Below are positions 1 through 10,303 of a stretch of DNA of 64,000 nucleotides, piece after piece. Within the stretch, counting starts at the first letter, position 1. Each line of letters begins with the position of its first letter. Below the pieces are notes generated by a model. That model saw only the letters and a program-made list of their open reading frames with translations. It did no database searches and was not told the origin of the DNA. The stretch comes from Rubrobacter_D sp963840835 (GTDB lineage: Bacteria; Actinomycetota; Rubrobacteria; Rubrobacterales; Rubrobacteraceae). The stretch is from NCBI GenBank assembly GCA_963840835.1, contig CAWJAM010000006.1, forward strand, positions 310,001-374,000. The letters are read 5' to 3'. The position numbers were made by a program, and so were the translations under genes.

Positions 1-2
1 GC

Positions 3-113
3 TTTCGCGAGTGGGCCCACTTCCCGGGGGTCGCCGAACTCGACGGCGTCGAGAGGGACCTTGTCGTCCTTGGCCTGAGATTGGTCGGACAAACGACCGG
101 CGTGGAGGGATAG
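3..113 (+). CDS. C-terminal end of an unidentified protein (partial)
   Basis: An open frame enters from the left edge and ends at TAG 111-113. The 36 visible residues (start FREWAHFPGVAELDG, end GQTTGVEG) have a protein-like composition with GC-rich third positions, and the two other forward frames read poorly. No motif identifies a family. It is followed by about 85 bp without a gene before the SDR gene. Confidence 0.4.
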   Translation, partial: FREWAHFPGVAELDGVERDLVVLGLRLVGQTTGVEG

Positions 114-198
114 GTATGTCGTTGACCATACGGAGGTAGTTGCCCGCGGCGTACGAGTTTCCTGACGGTGATGCCTGAACAGAAAAAAGGAGCAGCGT

Positions 199-912
199 AT
201 GAGCAACGGGGTGGCGGCGGTCCTTGGAGTCGGGCCTGGCCTCGGCGCGGCTATCGCCCGGCGCTTCGCGGGCGAAGGCTTCGGTGTGGCCCTCATGGCG
301 CGTAGCGAGGAGAGCGTTGCGGAGGTCAGGGAGGAGATCGAAGACGCAGGTGGCACGGCGCTACCCGTCTCCACCGACGCCACGGATCCCGACTCGGTCG
401 CGGAAAGCTTCGAGCGGGTACGAGGCGAGCTAGGAGATCCAGAAGTCTTCGTCTACAACGCCGGCGCCTTCCAGATGGGCGGGATCCTGGACCTCTCGCC
501 GCAGCAGTTCGACGTGTGCTTCCGGGCCAACTGCGCCGGGGCCTTCTACGCCGCCCAACAGGTGCTACCTGCTATGGTCGAAACCGGACGTGGCACTATA
601 CTTCTCACCGGAGCCTCGGCGGCGCTGCGCGGCAAGGCGAACTTCTCGGCGCTCGCCGTCGGCAAGTTTGGTTTGCGCGCACTGGCACAGTCCATGGCGA
701 GGGAGTTCGGGCCGCGGGGCATACACGTCTCGCACGTCATCATAGACGGCCAAATCAACACACCCAGGGTGCAAGGGATGATGCCGGACCGTGAGGAGCA
801 CACCATGCTCTCCCCCGACGCCATCGCCGAGACTTACTGGCAACTCCACGCGCAAAACCCTACGACCTGGACGCTGGAGTTGGACCTGCGGCCTTCGGTG
901 GAGAGCTTTTGA
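199..912 (+). CDS. Short-chain dehydrogenase/reductase (SDR) family protein
   Basis: A 237-residue protein with a Rossmann fold of the classical SDR family. The cofactor loop GVGPGLG is at residues 10-16, the structural NAG motif at 87-89 and the usual catalytic Ser at about 140. The active-site Lys is present (K156) but the Tyr four residues before it is Leu (L152), so ordinary alcohol/ketone redox chemistry is doubtful. The ATG is preceded by an AAGGAG-type ribosome site. It stands alone on the + strand. An SDR fold is confident; substrate and even catalytic activity are unknown. Confidence 0.85.
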   Translation: MSNGVAAVLGVGPGLGAAIARRFAGEGFGVALMARSEESVAEVREEIEDAGGTALPVSTDATDPDSVAESFERVRGELGDPEVFVYNAGAFQMGGILDLSPQQFDVCFRANCAGAFYAAQQVLPAMVETGRGTILLTGASAALRGKANFSALAVGKFGLRALAQSMAREFGPRGIHVSHVIIDGQINTPRVQGMMPDREEHTMLSPDAIAETYWQLHAQNPTTWTLELDLRPSVESF

Positions 913-1031
913 AGAGGCATCAGGCGACAGGGGTAGGGCTTCAGTAGCTCAGGCGTAACTCGCAGGCCGAGAACGCTGGCGAACGCTCTTTGGGTGCACG
1001 GGCGACGGTACTGGGGGAAAAAGTGGCCGTA

Positions 1032-1934
1032 ATGAAAACGGTGGGCTTGATCGGGGTTCCGACGAGCATGGGGGCGTTCGCACCCGGCCAGGAGAAGGGT
1101 CCTCGCGTGCTGAGGGAAGCCGGTCTCGTCGGGTATCTCTCCCGCGGCGGCGTGCGGGTGGAGGACTACGGGGACGGCGGAGTTCGGCGCTGGCGACCGG
1201 ACAAGGACAACCGCCGCGCGCAGAACGCTGCCGCCGTTGCCGAGATCGCCCGTGAGACGGCGGGGAGGGTTGGGGAGGCGGCTGAGGCCGGACATCTGCC
1301 GCTGGTGGTCGGCGGCGACTGCACCATCGAACTTGGCACCGTCGCGGGCCTTCTGCCTTCCGGTGGGCGCCTGGGCCTCCTCTACTTCGACGTGCATCCC
1401 GATCTCAATCTTCCGAGCAGCGTCAAGGAGGGCGCGCTCGACTGGATGGGCGTGGCACACATGCTCGGCGAGGAGGGTATGGTGCCGGAGCTCGGCCGGC
1501 TCAGTGACCGTTTCCCGCTTCTCGAGAACGGGGACGTGTTTCTTTTCTCCTACGGCCCTGAGCAGGCGACCGAATGGGAGCACGGCGTGATCGAGCGCCG
1601 CGGGCTCGCGGGTCTGCCGGTCGGAGAGGTCGCCGCGGATCCAAAGGCAGCGGCGGCCCGCGCGTTGGCCGAGGTGGAGCCGCGTGTCGACCGCCTGCTG
1701 GTCCACTTCGACGTGGACACCGTGGATTTCACCGACCTTCCGCTCTCGGAGAACACGGGGCGCAACGAGGGCCTGGCGTTCGACACGGCGGTGAGGGCGC
1801 TGCGGGAGTTGCTCGGGAGCAAGAAGCTGGCGGCAGTGACCGTCACTGAGTTCAACCCGGACCACGGCGATGAGGACGGTTCCACAGCCCAAACTTTGGC
1901 TGAAGGACTCGCCCGCGCCTTCTCCGGTCGGTAG
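1032..1934 (+). CDS. Arginase/agmatinase/formiminoglutamase-family hydrolase
   Basis: A 300-residue member of the ureohydrolase superfamily, which uses two Mn2+ ions to hydrolyse guanidino-type C-N bonds. Metal-site motifs visible: GGDC at about 94-97 (GGDH in most members), YFDVHPD at 118-124 and HFDVDTVD at 225-232. The His-to-Cys change in the first motif and the lack of a clear guanidinium-binding pocket leave the substrate open. A GGGGGA ribosome site lies 13 nt before the ATG and 4 nt before an in-frame GTG at 1023, which may be the true start. The gene is followed after about 70 bp by the hexapeptide-repeat gene on the same strand. Confidence 0.8.
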   Translation: MKTVGLIGVPTSMGAFAPGQEKGPRVLREAGLVGYLSRGGVRVEDYGDGGVRRWRPDKDNRRAQNAAAVAEIARETAGRVGEAAEAGHLPLVVGGDCTIELGTVAGLLPSGGRLGLLYFDVHPDLNLPSSVKEGALDWMGVAHMLGEEGMVPELGRLSDRFPLLENGDVFLFSYGPEQATEWEHGVIERRGLAGLPVGEVAADPKAAAARALAEVEPRVDRLLVHFDVDTVDFTDLPLSENTGRNEGLAFDTAVRALRELLGSKKLAAVTVTEFNPDHGDEDGSTAQTLAEGLARAFSGR

Positions 1935-2003
1935 CCGACGAACGAACGTTCCTGGGGTACAAAGACCGGCGACGGGCAACAACTGGCAGGAGGTCAGAGA
2001 GCA

Positions 2004-2612
2004 GTGCTGCTGGAACACCGGGGCAATCGCCCGAAGGTGCACGACTCGGCCTACGTCGCGCCCAACGCCACCCTCTGCGGCGACGTCACCGTCGGCGAGA
2101 ATTCCCGCGTCATGTTCGGCGCGACCCTGACCGCGGAGGGCGGCCCCGTGGAGGTCGGGTCCAACTGCGTGGTAATGGAGAACGCCGTGGTGCGGGGCAC
2201 CGAGAGGCACCCCACGAAGATCGGGGGGAACTGCGTGGTAGGTCCTGGAGCCCACCTGGTTGGCTGCCGGGTCGGAGACAACGTCTTCCTCGCGACCGGC
2301 TCGACCGTCTTCAACGGGGCGGTCGTCGGGAACGGCGCCGAAGTGCGCGTCAACGGGACTGTCCACCTGAGGACGGTGCTGCCTCCCGATGCGGTGGTGC
2401 CCATAGGCTGGGTGGCGGTGGGCGACCCGGCCGAGATCCTGCCGCCCGGCGAGCACGAAAGGATCTGGGAACTGCAGGAGCCCCTGGACTTCCCCGGCAC
2501 CGTCTTCGGCGTCGGGCGAGGGCCGACCGGAACAATGATGCCCGAGATGCTGCGCCGCTACACCGGTGCCTTGGGCGCGCACCGGGAGGACGTCGAGCTG
2601 CCGGATCGGTGA
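2004..2612 (+). CDS. Gamma-carbonic-anhydrase-like left-handed beta-helix protein
   Basis: A 202-residue protein made largely of hexapeptide repeats (turns such as VHDSAYVAPNATLCGDVTVG), the left-handed beta-helix of the gamma-carbonic anhydrase/YrdA/PaaY family. These form trimers with a metal between subunits. Only some of the three canonical metal His residues are evident (for example in ERHPTKIG and VNGTVHL), so carbonic anhydrase activity is possible, not shown. GTG start with a strong AGGAGGT site 10 nt upstream. The C-terminal 50 residues are helical, as in related proteins. Confidence 0.8.
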   Translation: MLLEHRGNRPKVHDSAYVAPNATLCGDVTVGENSRVMFGATLTAEGGPVEVGSNCVVMENAVVRGTERHPTKIGGNCVVGPGAHLVGCRVGDNVFLATGSTVFNGAVVGNGAEVRVNGTVHLRTVLPPDAVVPIGWVAVGDPAEILPPGEHERIWELQEPLDFPGTVFGVGRGPTGTMMPEMLRRYTGALGAHREDVELPDR

Positions 2613-2712
2613 GCGTAGCTGGCCCTACCGCCTGCCGGCTACGCGTCCGGCCACCGACGCGAAAGCGCTGCGCTCTACCGTATCGTCCAGGGGTTCGAGC
2701 TCGAAGGCTTCG

Positions 2713-3387
2713 TCAACCCGGCTCAAGGCGTTCGAGATGATGTTGATCCGTAAGCCAGGGGTTCTTGGGAAGTAACGAGCCGTGCAGGTAGGTGCCGTAG
2801 GCGTTCAGCCTCCTCGCTCCTTCGGTGCCGTCCTTACCGTTGTTGCCGTAACCTACGACGACTTCGCCCAGCGGCTCCACGTCTTCGCCGAGGTAGGTAC
2901 GACCGCCGTGGTTCTCGAAGCCGACTACCTCGCGCGTCTCGCCCGTCTCGGGAACCTTCCAGCGGACCAGCACGTTGCCGATCAGGCGCTCTTCGTCTGG
3001 CTTCTTCGGCTCTGTGTGCAGGTCGAAGATGCCCGCGCCGGGCAGCTTCTCGCCCTCCGGCGTCTCGTAGGAGTGACCCATGAGCTGGTACCCGCCGCAC
3101 ACCCCGAGGACCACGCCACCTTCGTCCACGATGGCCCTCAGGTCAGCGCCCTTGGAGCCCGAGAGGTCTTCTGCGAGCAAGGCCTGCTCCCTGTCCTGGC
3201 CGCCTCCGAAGAGGAAGATGTCGCAGCCGGTGGGTTTGACCCTCTCTCCAAGACCAACGTCAACGACCTCGACGGGGATACCGCGCCACTCGCAGCGCTT
3301 CTTGATGGATATGACGTTTCCACGGTCGCCGTAGAGGTTCATCATGTCCGCGTAGAGGTGGTGGATCGTCACGCCGATCAATGGCAC
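2713..3387 (-). CDS. gatD: GatD: glutamine amidotransferase subunit of lipid II isoglutaminyl synthase
   Basis: A 224-residue class I glutamine amidotransferase of the CobB/CobQ type. It releases ammonia from glutamine for MurT, which amidates the D-Glu of the peptidoglycan stem peptide. The nucleophile is C97 in GVVLGVCGGYQLMG; the catalytic His is about 202 in YGTYLHG. The N-terminus (IGVTIHHLYADMMNLYGDRG) is typical of GatD. GTG start with AAGGGG 5 nt upstream. The partner murT lies on the same strand but one gene (an AI-2E-type permease) is placed between them, unusual because the two are normally adjacent. Confidence 0.9.
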   Translation of the reverse strand: MPLIGVTIHHLYADMMNLYGDRGNVISIKKRCEWRGIPVEVVDVGLGERVKPTGCDIFLFGGGQDREQALLAEDLSGSKGADLRAIVDEGGVVLGVCGGYQLMGHSYETPEGEKLPGAGIFDLHTEPKKPDEERLIGNVLVRWKVPETGETREVVGFENHGGRTYLGEDVEPLGEVVVGYGNNGKDGTEGARRLNAYGTYLHGSLLPKNPWLTDQHHLERLEPG

Positions 3388-3528
3388 AACACCCCTTTCA
3401 GGTCACTCGCCAACATCCAGGAAGAACAGGGCCGCCGAAGAAGTCGCTCTCACGGAAGCGAAAGTAGCACAAACGCGCGCCTAGAGCCAGAGATGGCACT
3501 CGGCGAGAACAGCAACCCCAGGGTCCAC

Positions 3529-4719
3529 CTAACCGCGGACGTCTTGTGCTCCCCCCTCCAGGGCCGACCGCCTCACTGGCTCGCCGTCCTTCGGGGTCTC
3601 GCTAGGTTCGTCGGTGCGGAGCCTTGGGCGCAGAAAGTCGAAGCTGACCCTTAGCACGGCGAGGGTTGGAACGGCGAGGAGCACGCCCACGATACCCCCA
3701 AGACCACCACCGATGATCACGGCCAGGAAGACCAGGATCGGGTGCACCCTCATCACCCGACCCTGGATCCGGGGCGTCAGGACGTTGCCCTCCAGTTGTT
3801 GGATTATCAGGAAGAGCAGCATCGTTAGAAACCCCGCCGCGACCGAGTGGGTGAACGCTACTATCACCGCTGGTATCGCGCCGAGCCAGGCTCCGAGGAG
3901 GGGGATGAGGGCAGTCAGGGCGACCCAGGCTCCGAGGACGAGGGCGTAGGGCACGCCCAGCAGGTAGAGAGCCGTGCTCGAGAGTACCCCCTGGATGGCA
4001 CACACGAGGGCGAGCCCACTCAGGTAGCGTGAGAGCGAGTAGCCGAAGGCGTTCCAAAGATCCCGCCCGTCGTGCCGGTAGTGGTGGGGTATCGCAAACA
4101 GATAAGCGGCCTTCAGTTTACGGACATCAGCGAGCAGGTACGCCGCGATGAAGATAATCCCGAAGAGAGACAGCACGAAGCTGAACGTACCCGTGACGTA
4201 ACCGAAGAGTCCACCAAGGGCGTTCCTGGAGATCCCACTGGCGCTGTCTGCGAGGTATTGCTCTACCGAGGAGATGATCTCCTTGGGCGCGCCAGGCAGG
4301 TAACCGGCATCCCTGACCAGGCGGAGCCCCACGAGCCCGTACTTCTCGGCGTCGGCGACGAGGCCAGGCACGGCTCTGGCCAGGGCCACGAGCTGTTGCA
4401 CGAGCAGCGGGACCACGACGAAGAACGCCACCAGGATAAGCCCGGCCAGAATCATGAACGAGACGAAGATGGCCAGACCGCGTGGCATGACGTAGGAGAG
4501 ACCCCATACAGGGAAGGAGAGTACGAGGGCCAGCGCGAAGCCACCGATGATCGCGATCGGGGCGGCCGGAACAGCCCACATGATGTAGGCCACGACGATG
4601 AGGGCAACGAGCAAGAGCAAGTTCCGGGTCAGCTTCGAGATCCGGATGGGAGTAGGCCTGACCCCCATTCCCGGCGCACCGGCAGCCCTCTTCTTCTCAG
4701 CCCTCTTCTCGTCTGGCAA
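3529..4719 (-). CDS. AI-2E family transporter (YdiK/PerM-like permease)
   Basis: A 396-residue integral membrane protein with about seven or eight hydrophobic segments. The loops and closing segments (GVPYALVLGAWVALTALIPLLG; IVGVLLAVPTLAVLR) are characteristic of the AI-2E exporter family. The name is historical; many members probably move other solutes or ions. The N-terminal 40 residues are basic and cytoplasmic. TTG start with GGAAGGGAG about 7 nt upstream. It sits between murT and gatD on the same strand, which hints at a cell-envelope role but does not prove it. Confidence 0.85.
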   Translation of the reverse strand: MPDEKRAEKKRAAGAPGMGVRPTPIRISKLTRNLLLLVALIVVAYIMWAVPAAPIAIIGGFALALVLSFPVWGLSYVMPRGLAIFVSFMILAGLILVAFFVVVPLLVQQLVALARAVPGLVADAEKYGLVGLRLVRDAGYLPGAPKEIISSVEQYLADSASGISRNALGGLFGYVTGTFSFVLSLFGIIFIAAYLLADVRKLKAAYLFAIPHHYRHDGRDLWNAFGYSLSRYLSGLALVCAIQGVLSSTALYLLGVPYALVLGAWVALTALIPLLGAWLGAIPAVIVAFTHSVAAGFLTMLLFLIIQQLEGNVLTPRIQGRVMRVHPILVFLAVIIGGGLGGIVGVLLAVPTLAVLRVSFDFLRPRLRTDEPSETPKDGEPVRRSALEGGAQDVRG

Positions 4720-4899
4720 GGTGCGCTCCCTTCCGGCCGCGAAAGGCTTCGCGCGGATAGTGTTCTAAGCGAATAGTAGACTGCCACCGCATTTGTCGCA
4801 ATCATCATCTTCACGCAGCGGGTATTGCCGCCGCATGACTTGCGGCTCTTCCTCCATTCAGACACGGTCGAGCGAGGACGCCAGAAAGCGCAGGGAGCC

Positions 4900-6312
4900 T
4901 TACACATCCTCCCAGAACGGGTGCGTATAACCCATATCGCTCAGGGTCTTGCGGATCTCCAACATAGCCGTGTACGTCGGTAGCACGTAGAGCGTCTCGC
5001 CTGGCGGGGTCGCCTGTAGCGCGGCCTTTATGGCCTCCTCGCGATCAGGGATCACGGGGCCAACGGGAAGCTCTGCGTACTTGAGGCGCACGGCCATGTC
5101 TTCGGCCCTGATGCCGCTGACGGTGAAAGGGGCTGCGTCCGTTTTCCCCTCGGCGCGTGCGTCGGCTAGCATCTCGAAGTCAACGTCCCACAGCCAGGAG
5201 ACGTCGCGGCCGTCGGCATCGTTATCGTTGATGGCGATGAGAACGTTCTTGGCTTCCGCGGTCGTTACGAAGGTGCGTAGGATCTCGTTGAAGCCGACGG
5301 GGTTCTTGATCAGGAGCAAGAAGGCCTCCCTCTCCCCCACCTTTACCCGCTCGACCCTCCCGAATGCCCCCTCGAACTCCCCGAGGCCGTCTGAGATCTC
5401 CCGCAGTCCGATCCCAGCCTCGCTGGCCACCGCAGCCGCAGCAAGCGCATTGTAGACGTTGTAAAGACCAGGAAGCCCTATCCTCACGACCGTCTCGCCC
5501 TTCGGGGTCGAGAGCAGAAACTCCGACCCTTTGGCCCCTTCGAGCCGCACCCTGCTCGCGCGGTAAGCAGCCCAGGGCCGCGAGAAGTCACAGCGCGGAC
5601 AGTCGTAGACGCCGACGTGCCCCATGTACACGGTCTCGTAGAGGAGTGCCGTCCCACACACCGGACAGTCCTTTGAGTCAGCGACATGCTGCAGTCGCCC
5701 GGTGTCCAGAGCGGGCTCGTCCACGCCGAAGAAGACAGGTCTCCTTGCAGACCGCCCGAGGCTCGCGACCAGGGGGTCGTCGGCGTTCAGGATCACCGCG
5801 CCTTCCTGCGGCAGGTCTCCGAAGGCCGAGGCGATGACCTTGCCCGTGTAGGCAAGCTCTCCGTAGCGGTCGAGCTGGTCCCTGAAAAGGTTGAGGACCG
5901 CAAGGATCTCGATCCCCGCCTCCGCGGCCACCCTCGGCACGCTCGCCTCGTCCACCTCGAAGAGCCCCATCTTGGAGGAGGGCGTACCGGCAAGTCCCGA
6001 GTCCGAGACGACGGCCGCGGTTACGCCTGTGACCAGGTTAGCCCCCGTCGAGTTGTTCACGGCCCCGATACCGGCAGTCTGCAGGATTTTGGACACCATC
6101 CTGGTCGTTGTCGTCTTGCCGTTAGTGCCAGTAAGGGCCGCCGAACCCAGGGGAAGCCGCTGCGAGAGCTTGGTCAGAACCTTCGGGTCCACCCTGCGCG
6201 CCACGACCCCGGGCATCGTGGAACCTCCGCCGGTCTTCAGCGTGCGGCTAGCAAGCCGGGCAGACCTGGCGGCCAGTATCGCGGCGGAGAGACGGGGGTC
6301 TATAGGACTCAT
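4900..6312 (-). CDS. murT: MurT: Mur-ligase-type subunit of lipid II isoglutaminyl synthase
   Basis: A 470-residue Mur ligase homologue that activates the stem-peptide D-Glu with ATP and, with GatD, converts it to D-isoglutamine. The ATP loop GTNGKTTTTR is at about 62-71. A four-Cys zinc ribbon (CPVC at 216-219, CPRC at 238-241) is inserted in the middle domain, a feature of MurT. The C-terminal domain is the MurT-specific DUF1727 region. I chose ATG 6312 (MSPIDPRLSAAIL) because family members begin here; an open frame extends 34 codons further upstream. First gene of a murT-permease-gatD series. Confidence 0.92.
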   Translation of the reverse strand: MSPIDPRLSAAILAARSARLASRTLKTGGGSTMPGVVARRVDPKVLTKLSQRLPLGSAALTGTNGKTTTTRMVSKILQTAGIGAVNNSTGANLVTGVTAAVVSDSGLAGTPSSKMGLFEVDEASVPRVAAEAGIEILAVLNLFRDQLDRYGELAYTGKVIASAFGDLPQEGAVILNADDPLVASLGRSARRPVFFGVDEPALDTGRLQHVADSKDCPVCGTALLYETVYMGHVGVYDCPRCDFSRPWAAYRASRVRLEGAKGSEFLLSTPKGETVVRIGLPGLYNVYNALAAAAVASEAGIGLREISDGLGEFEGAFGRVERVKVGEREAFLLLIKNPVGFNEILRTFVTTAEAKNVLIAINDNDADGRDVSWLWDVDFEMLADARAEGKTDAAPFTVSGIRAEDMAVRLKYAELPVGPVIPDREEAIKAALQATPPGETLYVLPTYTAMLEIRKTLSDMGYTHPFWEDV

Positions 6313-6489
6313 GGCGCGGATTATATCCGCAGTGGAGGCCCGCTCTGCGTGGAACGCTTCCGAGAGATAAGAGTGCGCCTCCCAGTGAACATTATCTCGA
6401 CCGGCCTCATCCAACCGCGCACCTCGTAGTCATTACGTTGGACGTTTCTTACCTACTTCTCGTTTGTTAGAGCGGTTCCCGGCAACGGT

Positions 6490-8755
6490 TCAGGTGTTTG
6501 GTGGTTTCTCCGTGCCACCCTGGGACTCAGGCGGGGCGGTCTCGCTGGGCCTGTCGGAACCGCTGGCCGGTTTGCCGAGGTTCCCGAGATCCACTTTGTA
6601 GAGGCTGTATTTCTCTTTGGGGGCGTCGCGTACTGGAGAGAAGCCTGACAGGGTCTCCAGTCGCTCATCGAGGGGGCTGCCAGCGTAGACCATCAGGTAA
6701 TCCGCGTGGTAGCGGCGAAGTATTTCGTAGGACTCTGCATCAAGGGTCGGTCCGAAGAAGAAGCTGTGCACGTCCAGGTAGCGCCGGGGGATGTTTATGT
6801 GAGACCCGGCCAGATCTTCCAACTCTTCGCGGTCCCGGATCATGCCCTCTCCCCTCTGGCTCACGACGTTCAACGCAGTCGAGTAAGCGGGGATGGCGTT
6901 GTTCGCGCTGTCGCGCGCGAGCAGCACGCCCGGCTTTTCTATGTTGTCCCTGCATCCAGGGGTAGATGGAGTCTGGGTCGTAGTCGGAGGTCCTCGCAAC
7001 CTCGAACTTGCGGTAAAGGTCCACGGCCTTCTCCACGGAGAACGGCGCTGCGGCGGCCGTGAGAAGCACCACGAGCGCTAGCGGGAGGGCTTTGATCGCG
7101 CCGCGTCCGATCCGGAGTTCCCTCAAGCGCACCTCCGCGTAACCCAGTGCCTCGCACACCATCCAGCCGGTGGTTATCAAGGCGAGCAGCGGGATGGGCC
7201 ACGCGAGACGCCACAGGAGACCGGGGACGATGAGGTGATCGCCCAAGAAGGTGGCCACGGGAGGTACGTACACCGCCACAGTAACAACGGTCAGGCCGCC
7301 GAGGAGGAGCTGGGCAGCCAAACTCGTCTTTACCCGCCACAGCAGGAAAGGAACACCCAAAACGTAAGAGCCAAGTATCATGGGGTTGAGCAGCAGCCAG
7401 GGATGCATGATGTAGAGTCCATTCCCCAGCTCGTAAATGTGCCTCCAGCTCTCCGTTATGAAGACCGTGTACTCGAGCACTTTCGGGGGCGTGGCGTTGA
7501 TATCCGCTGAGAACAACACGGCGGCAGGAGACCCGCCAGTGAACAGCAGGAGAGCCGGCCCGAGAACGACGCTCCACATCCCGAGCGCGAGGGCTAACAT
7601 CCCGGTCCAGGCGGCCCGAAGGTGCAGGTTTACCGCCAAGTGCGCCGCGCCGAAGCCAAGCATGCACAGCCCGATGGCGGGCAGCACGGAAGGATGCACG
7701 GCCACCGCGGCCCAGCAGAAGAACGTGAACAGACCGAGGTGCCTCCATCTCCTGCTTTCTACGAAGAGCGCGGCGAAGAGCAGGGTGGCGGGTAGGATCA
7801 GGAACCGTGCCGCGTACTTGTCCTCCGAGATACGGGCCGCCAGCTCCACCCCGACGTTATGTACCGAGGGCTGGATAAAGACGACGTGAAACAAGGCGTA
7901 GACGGAGGCGGTGAGAACCGCGGCCCGCTCGTTCTTTAGCAAGGTGCGGGCAAGGGCGTAGACCATCAGTAAGGCAACGATAACGAGCGTCGGCGTCAGG
8001 TACCGTAGGACCAGTTCGATCGTATCAAGGCCGGAGACGCGCGAGAGGGAGGCTTGCTCGAGCAGCCACCCGTTGACCTTCGCGCGGCTGAACTCTGCGA
8101 CCTTCTCGTCGAAGTAAGGATCCCGCAACGCGAGGTTGTCGGAGTTCGCGAAGTCCTTCACCCAGGAGAGGTAGACCCACACGTCGTCGTAGCTATTTGG
8201 AACCCTCCTGATCCCAACGAAGGCCAGAACCCCACAGAGCAACGCGAACGGTGCCCACAACCAGCCCGCAGGAGGTCCGTAAGGGGGGCTTTCTCCCTCA
8301 GGCGGCTCCACAGCGCGGGACTTCACGCGCAAGGTTCTCCACGCCGCTACAGCGAGGAAGGCGCAGAGCACGGCCCCAGCAGCCAGGAGGAAAGCGTCGG
8401 TGCTGAGGTGCAGGATCAAGGCCGGCACACCAAGTATCCCGAAGACACCCGTGCTGATCGCGAACCCCACGGGCACCAGGGCGACCCCGGACAAGTCATC
8501 CCCGAAAACCCAGTAGGACAAGAGCAACCCGGGTGCCGTGAACAGGACGAGAGTGGCCGCGAAGGCGACCAGAGGTATTGTTTCGGAGAGACCTCTCAAC
8601 GGCAAGAGAAAAACCACAGCCACCGCGCAGGAGAGCAACACACGCGAATCTATTGACCTCGGACGCCGCAGGCCGGCGATAAGATCCGCCTGGGACTTCG
8701 ATTTCACCGGGCTACCGCGCTGGTCTCGGACGTCTCCATCGGGGAAAGCTAGCAC
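6490..8755 (-). pseudogene. Polytopic GT-C-like membrane protein, interrupted by a 1-base frameshift
   Basis: A large membrane protein with about 12-13 transmembrane segments and loops resembling GT-C type glycosyltransferases (for example NSYDDVWVYLSWVKDF after the early segments). The reading frame from GTG 8755 (GGAAGGGG site 7 nt upstream) runs to about 6950 and then loses protein character; the frame ending at 6490 continues the protein (DNIEKPGVLLARDS onward). The span of 2266 bases is one more than a multiple of three, and dropping one base of the CCC run at 6948-6950 restores a single frame of about 754 residues. A sequencing error or a recent mutation are equally possible. Confidence 0.75.
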
Positions 8756-8797
8756 ACTCGATCCCCTTCCACCCAAGCCCTGGCTGCACTTATCCTT

Positions 8798-8827
8798 CCT
8801 GAAACCTGTAGCCTGATGCCTGATGCC
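8798..8827 (+). repeat. Heptamer array CCTGNNN (4 units)
   Basis: Four head-to-tail 7-base units: CCTGAAA, CCTGTAG, CCTGATG, CCTGATG. The array lies between the divergent start regions of the membrane-protein gene and the HtrA-like gene. The same three unit variants recur at 17585-17612, 46923-46943 and 58508-58535. Confidence 0.8.
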
Positions 8828-8891
8828 TTTACTGCGATACCTGGCCATTCTTCCGGGTGGCGCGCCCCTGGGTGTGCGGTACAAATAGCGA

Positions 8892-9865
<974 letters not shown>

Positions 9866-9869
<4 letters not shown>

Positions 9870-10044
9870 CAAGTCAGCACTTCAGCAAGTCAGCACTTCA
9901 GCAAGAACGCGGTTGGGGAACGCTGGAGATGACATCTGGACGCCGATAGACCAAACTTACATCCTTGATAGAGTGGCGTGGCCGGGTGACAGTCTCGCCG
10001 ACAGAAAGCTGAAATGCTGAAGTGCTGACTTGCTGACTAGCTGA
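9866..10044. repeat. CAGC-octamer inverted repeat flanking a 100-bp unique core
   Basis: Left arm 9870-9905 reads as 8-base-period CAGCNNNT units on the + strand; right arm 10008-10044 has the same units inverted (GCTGAAATGCTGAAGTGCTG). About 100 bp of unrelated sequence separates the arms, whereas in the other copies the arms are only 4-12 bp apart. It lies between the protease gene and the HMA-like gene. Confidence 0.7.
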
Positions 10045-10063
10045 GCGACCGGAGGGAGCGATA

Positions 10064-10300
10064 GTGCCTGACGTAACTTTCATCGTGAGCGACTTTGCGG
10101 GTGCTGAGAGGTCCGAGAAGCTGGAGCGAGCCCTGACGCGTTTGGAGTTCGTTGACCTCGTGAACGTGGACGCGGAGAAGGGGCTGGTCGCCGTCTCCTA
10201 CGAGGGTGGGGAGGCGGAGTTAGGGAGGATCGAGGGCGCCATAGAGGAGGCTGGCCACACGGTCGAACCTTCCCCCGGCGCCGACCCCGACGTGGGCTGA
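10064..10300 (+). CDS. Small HMA/ferredoxin-fold-like protein
   Basis: A 78-residue protein whose pattern of strands and helices (VTFIVSDFAGAERSEKLERA ... EGAIEEAGHTVEP) resembles heavy-metal-associated domains. The metal-binding CxxC is absent (SDFAGAE at the equivalent loop), so copper chaperone activity is unlikely. GTG start preceded by GGAGGGAG. The next gene starts 3 nt after its stop, so the two are probably co-transcribed. Confidence 0.65.
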   Translation: MPDVTFIVSDFAGAERSEKLERALTRLEFVDLVNVDAEKGLVAVSYEGGEAELGRIEGAIEEAGHTVEPSPGADPDVG

Positions 10301-10303
10301 TCC

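Noticed and set aside
834..2582. A 582-codon open frame on the minus strand
   Set aside because: It lies opposite the arginase-like and hexapeptide-repeat genes, which have clear family motifs. Long antisense frames are expected at this GC content.
2782..3654. A 290-codon plus-strand frame
   Set aside because: Antisense to gatD and the permease end; no protein-like motifs.
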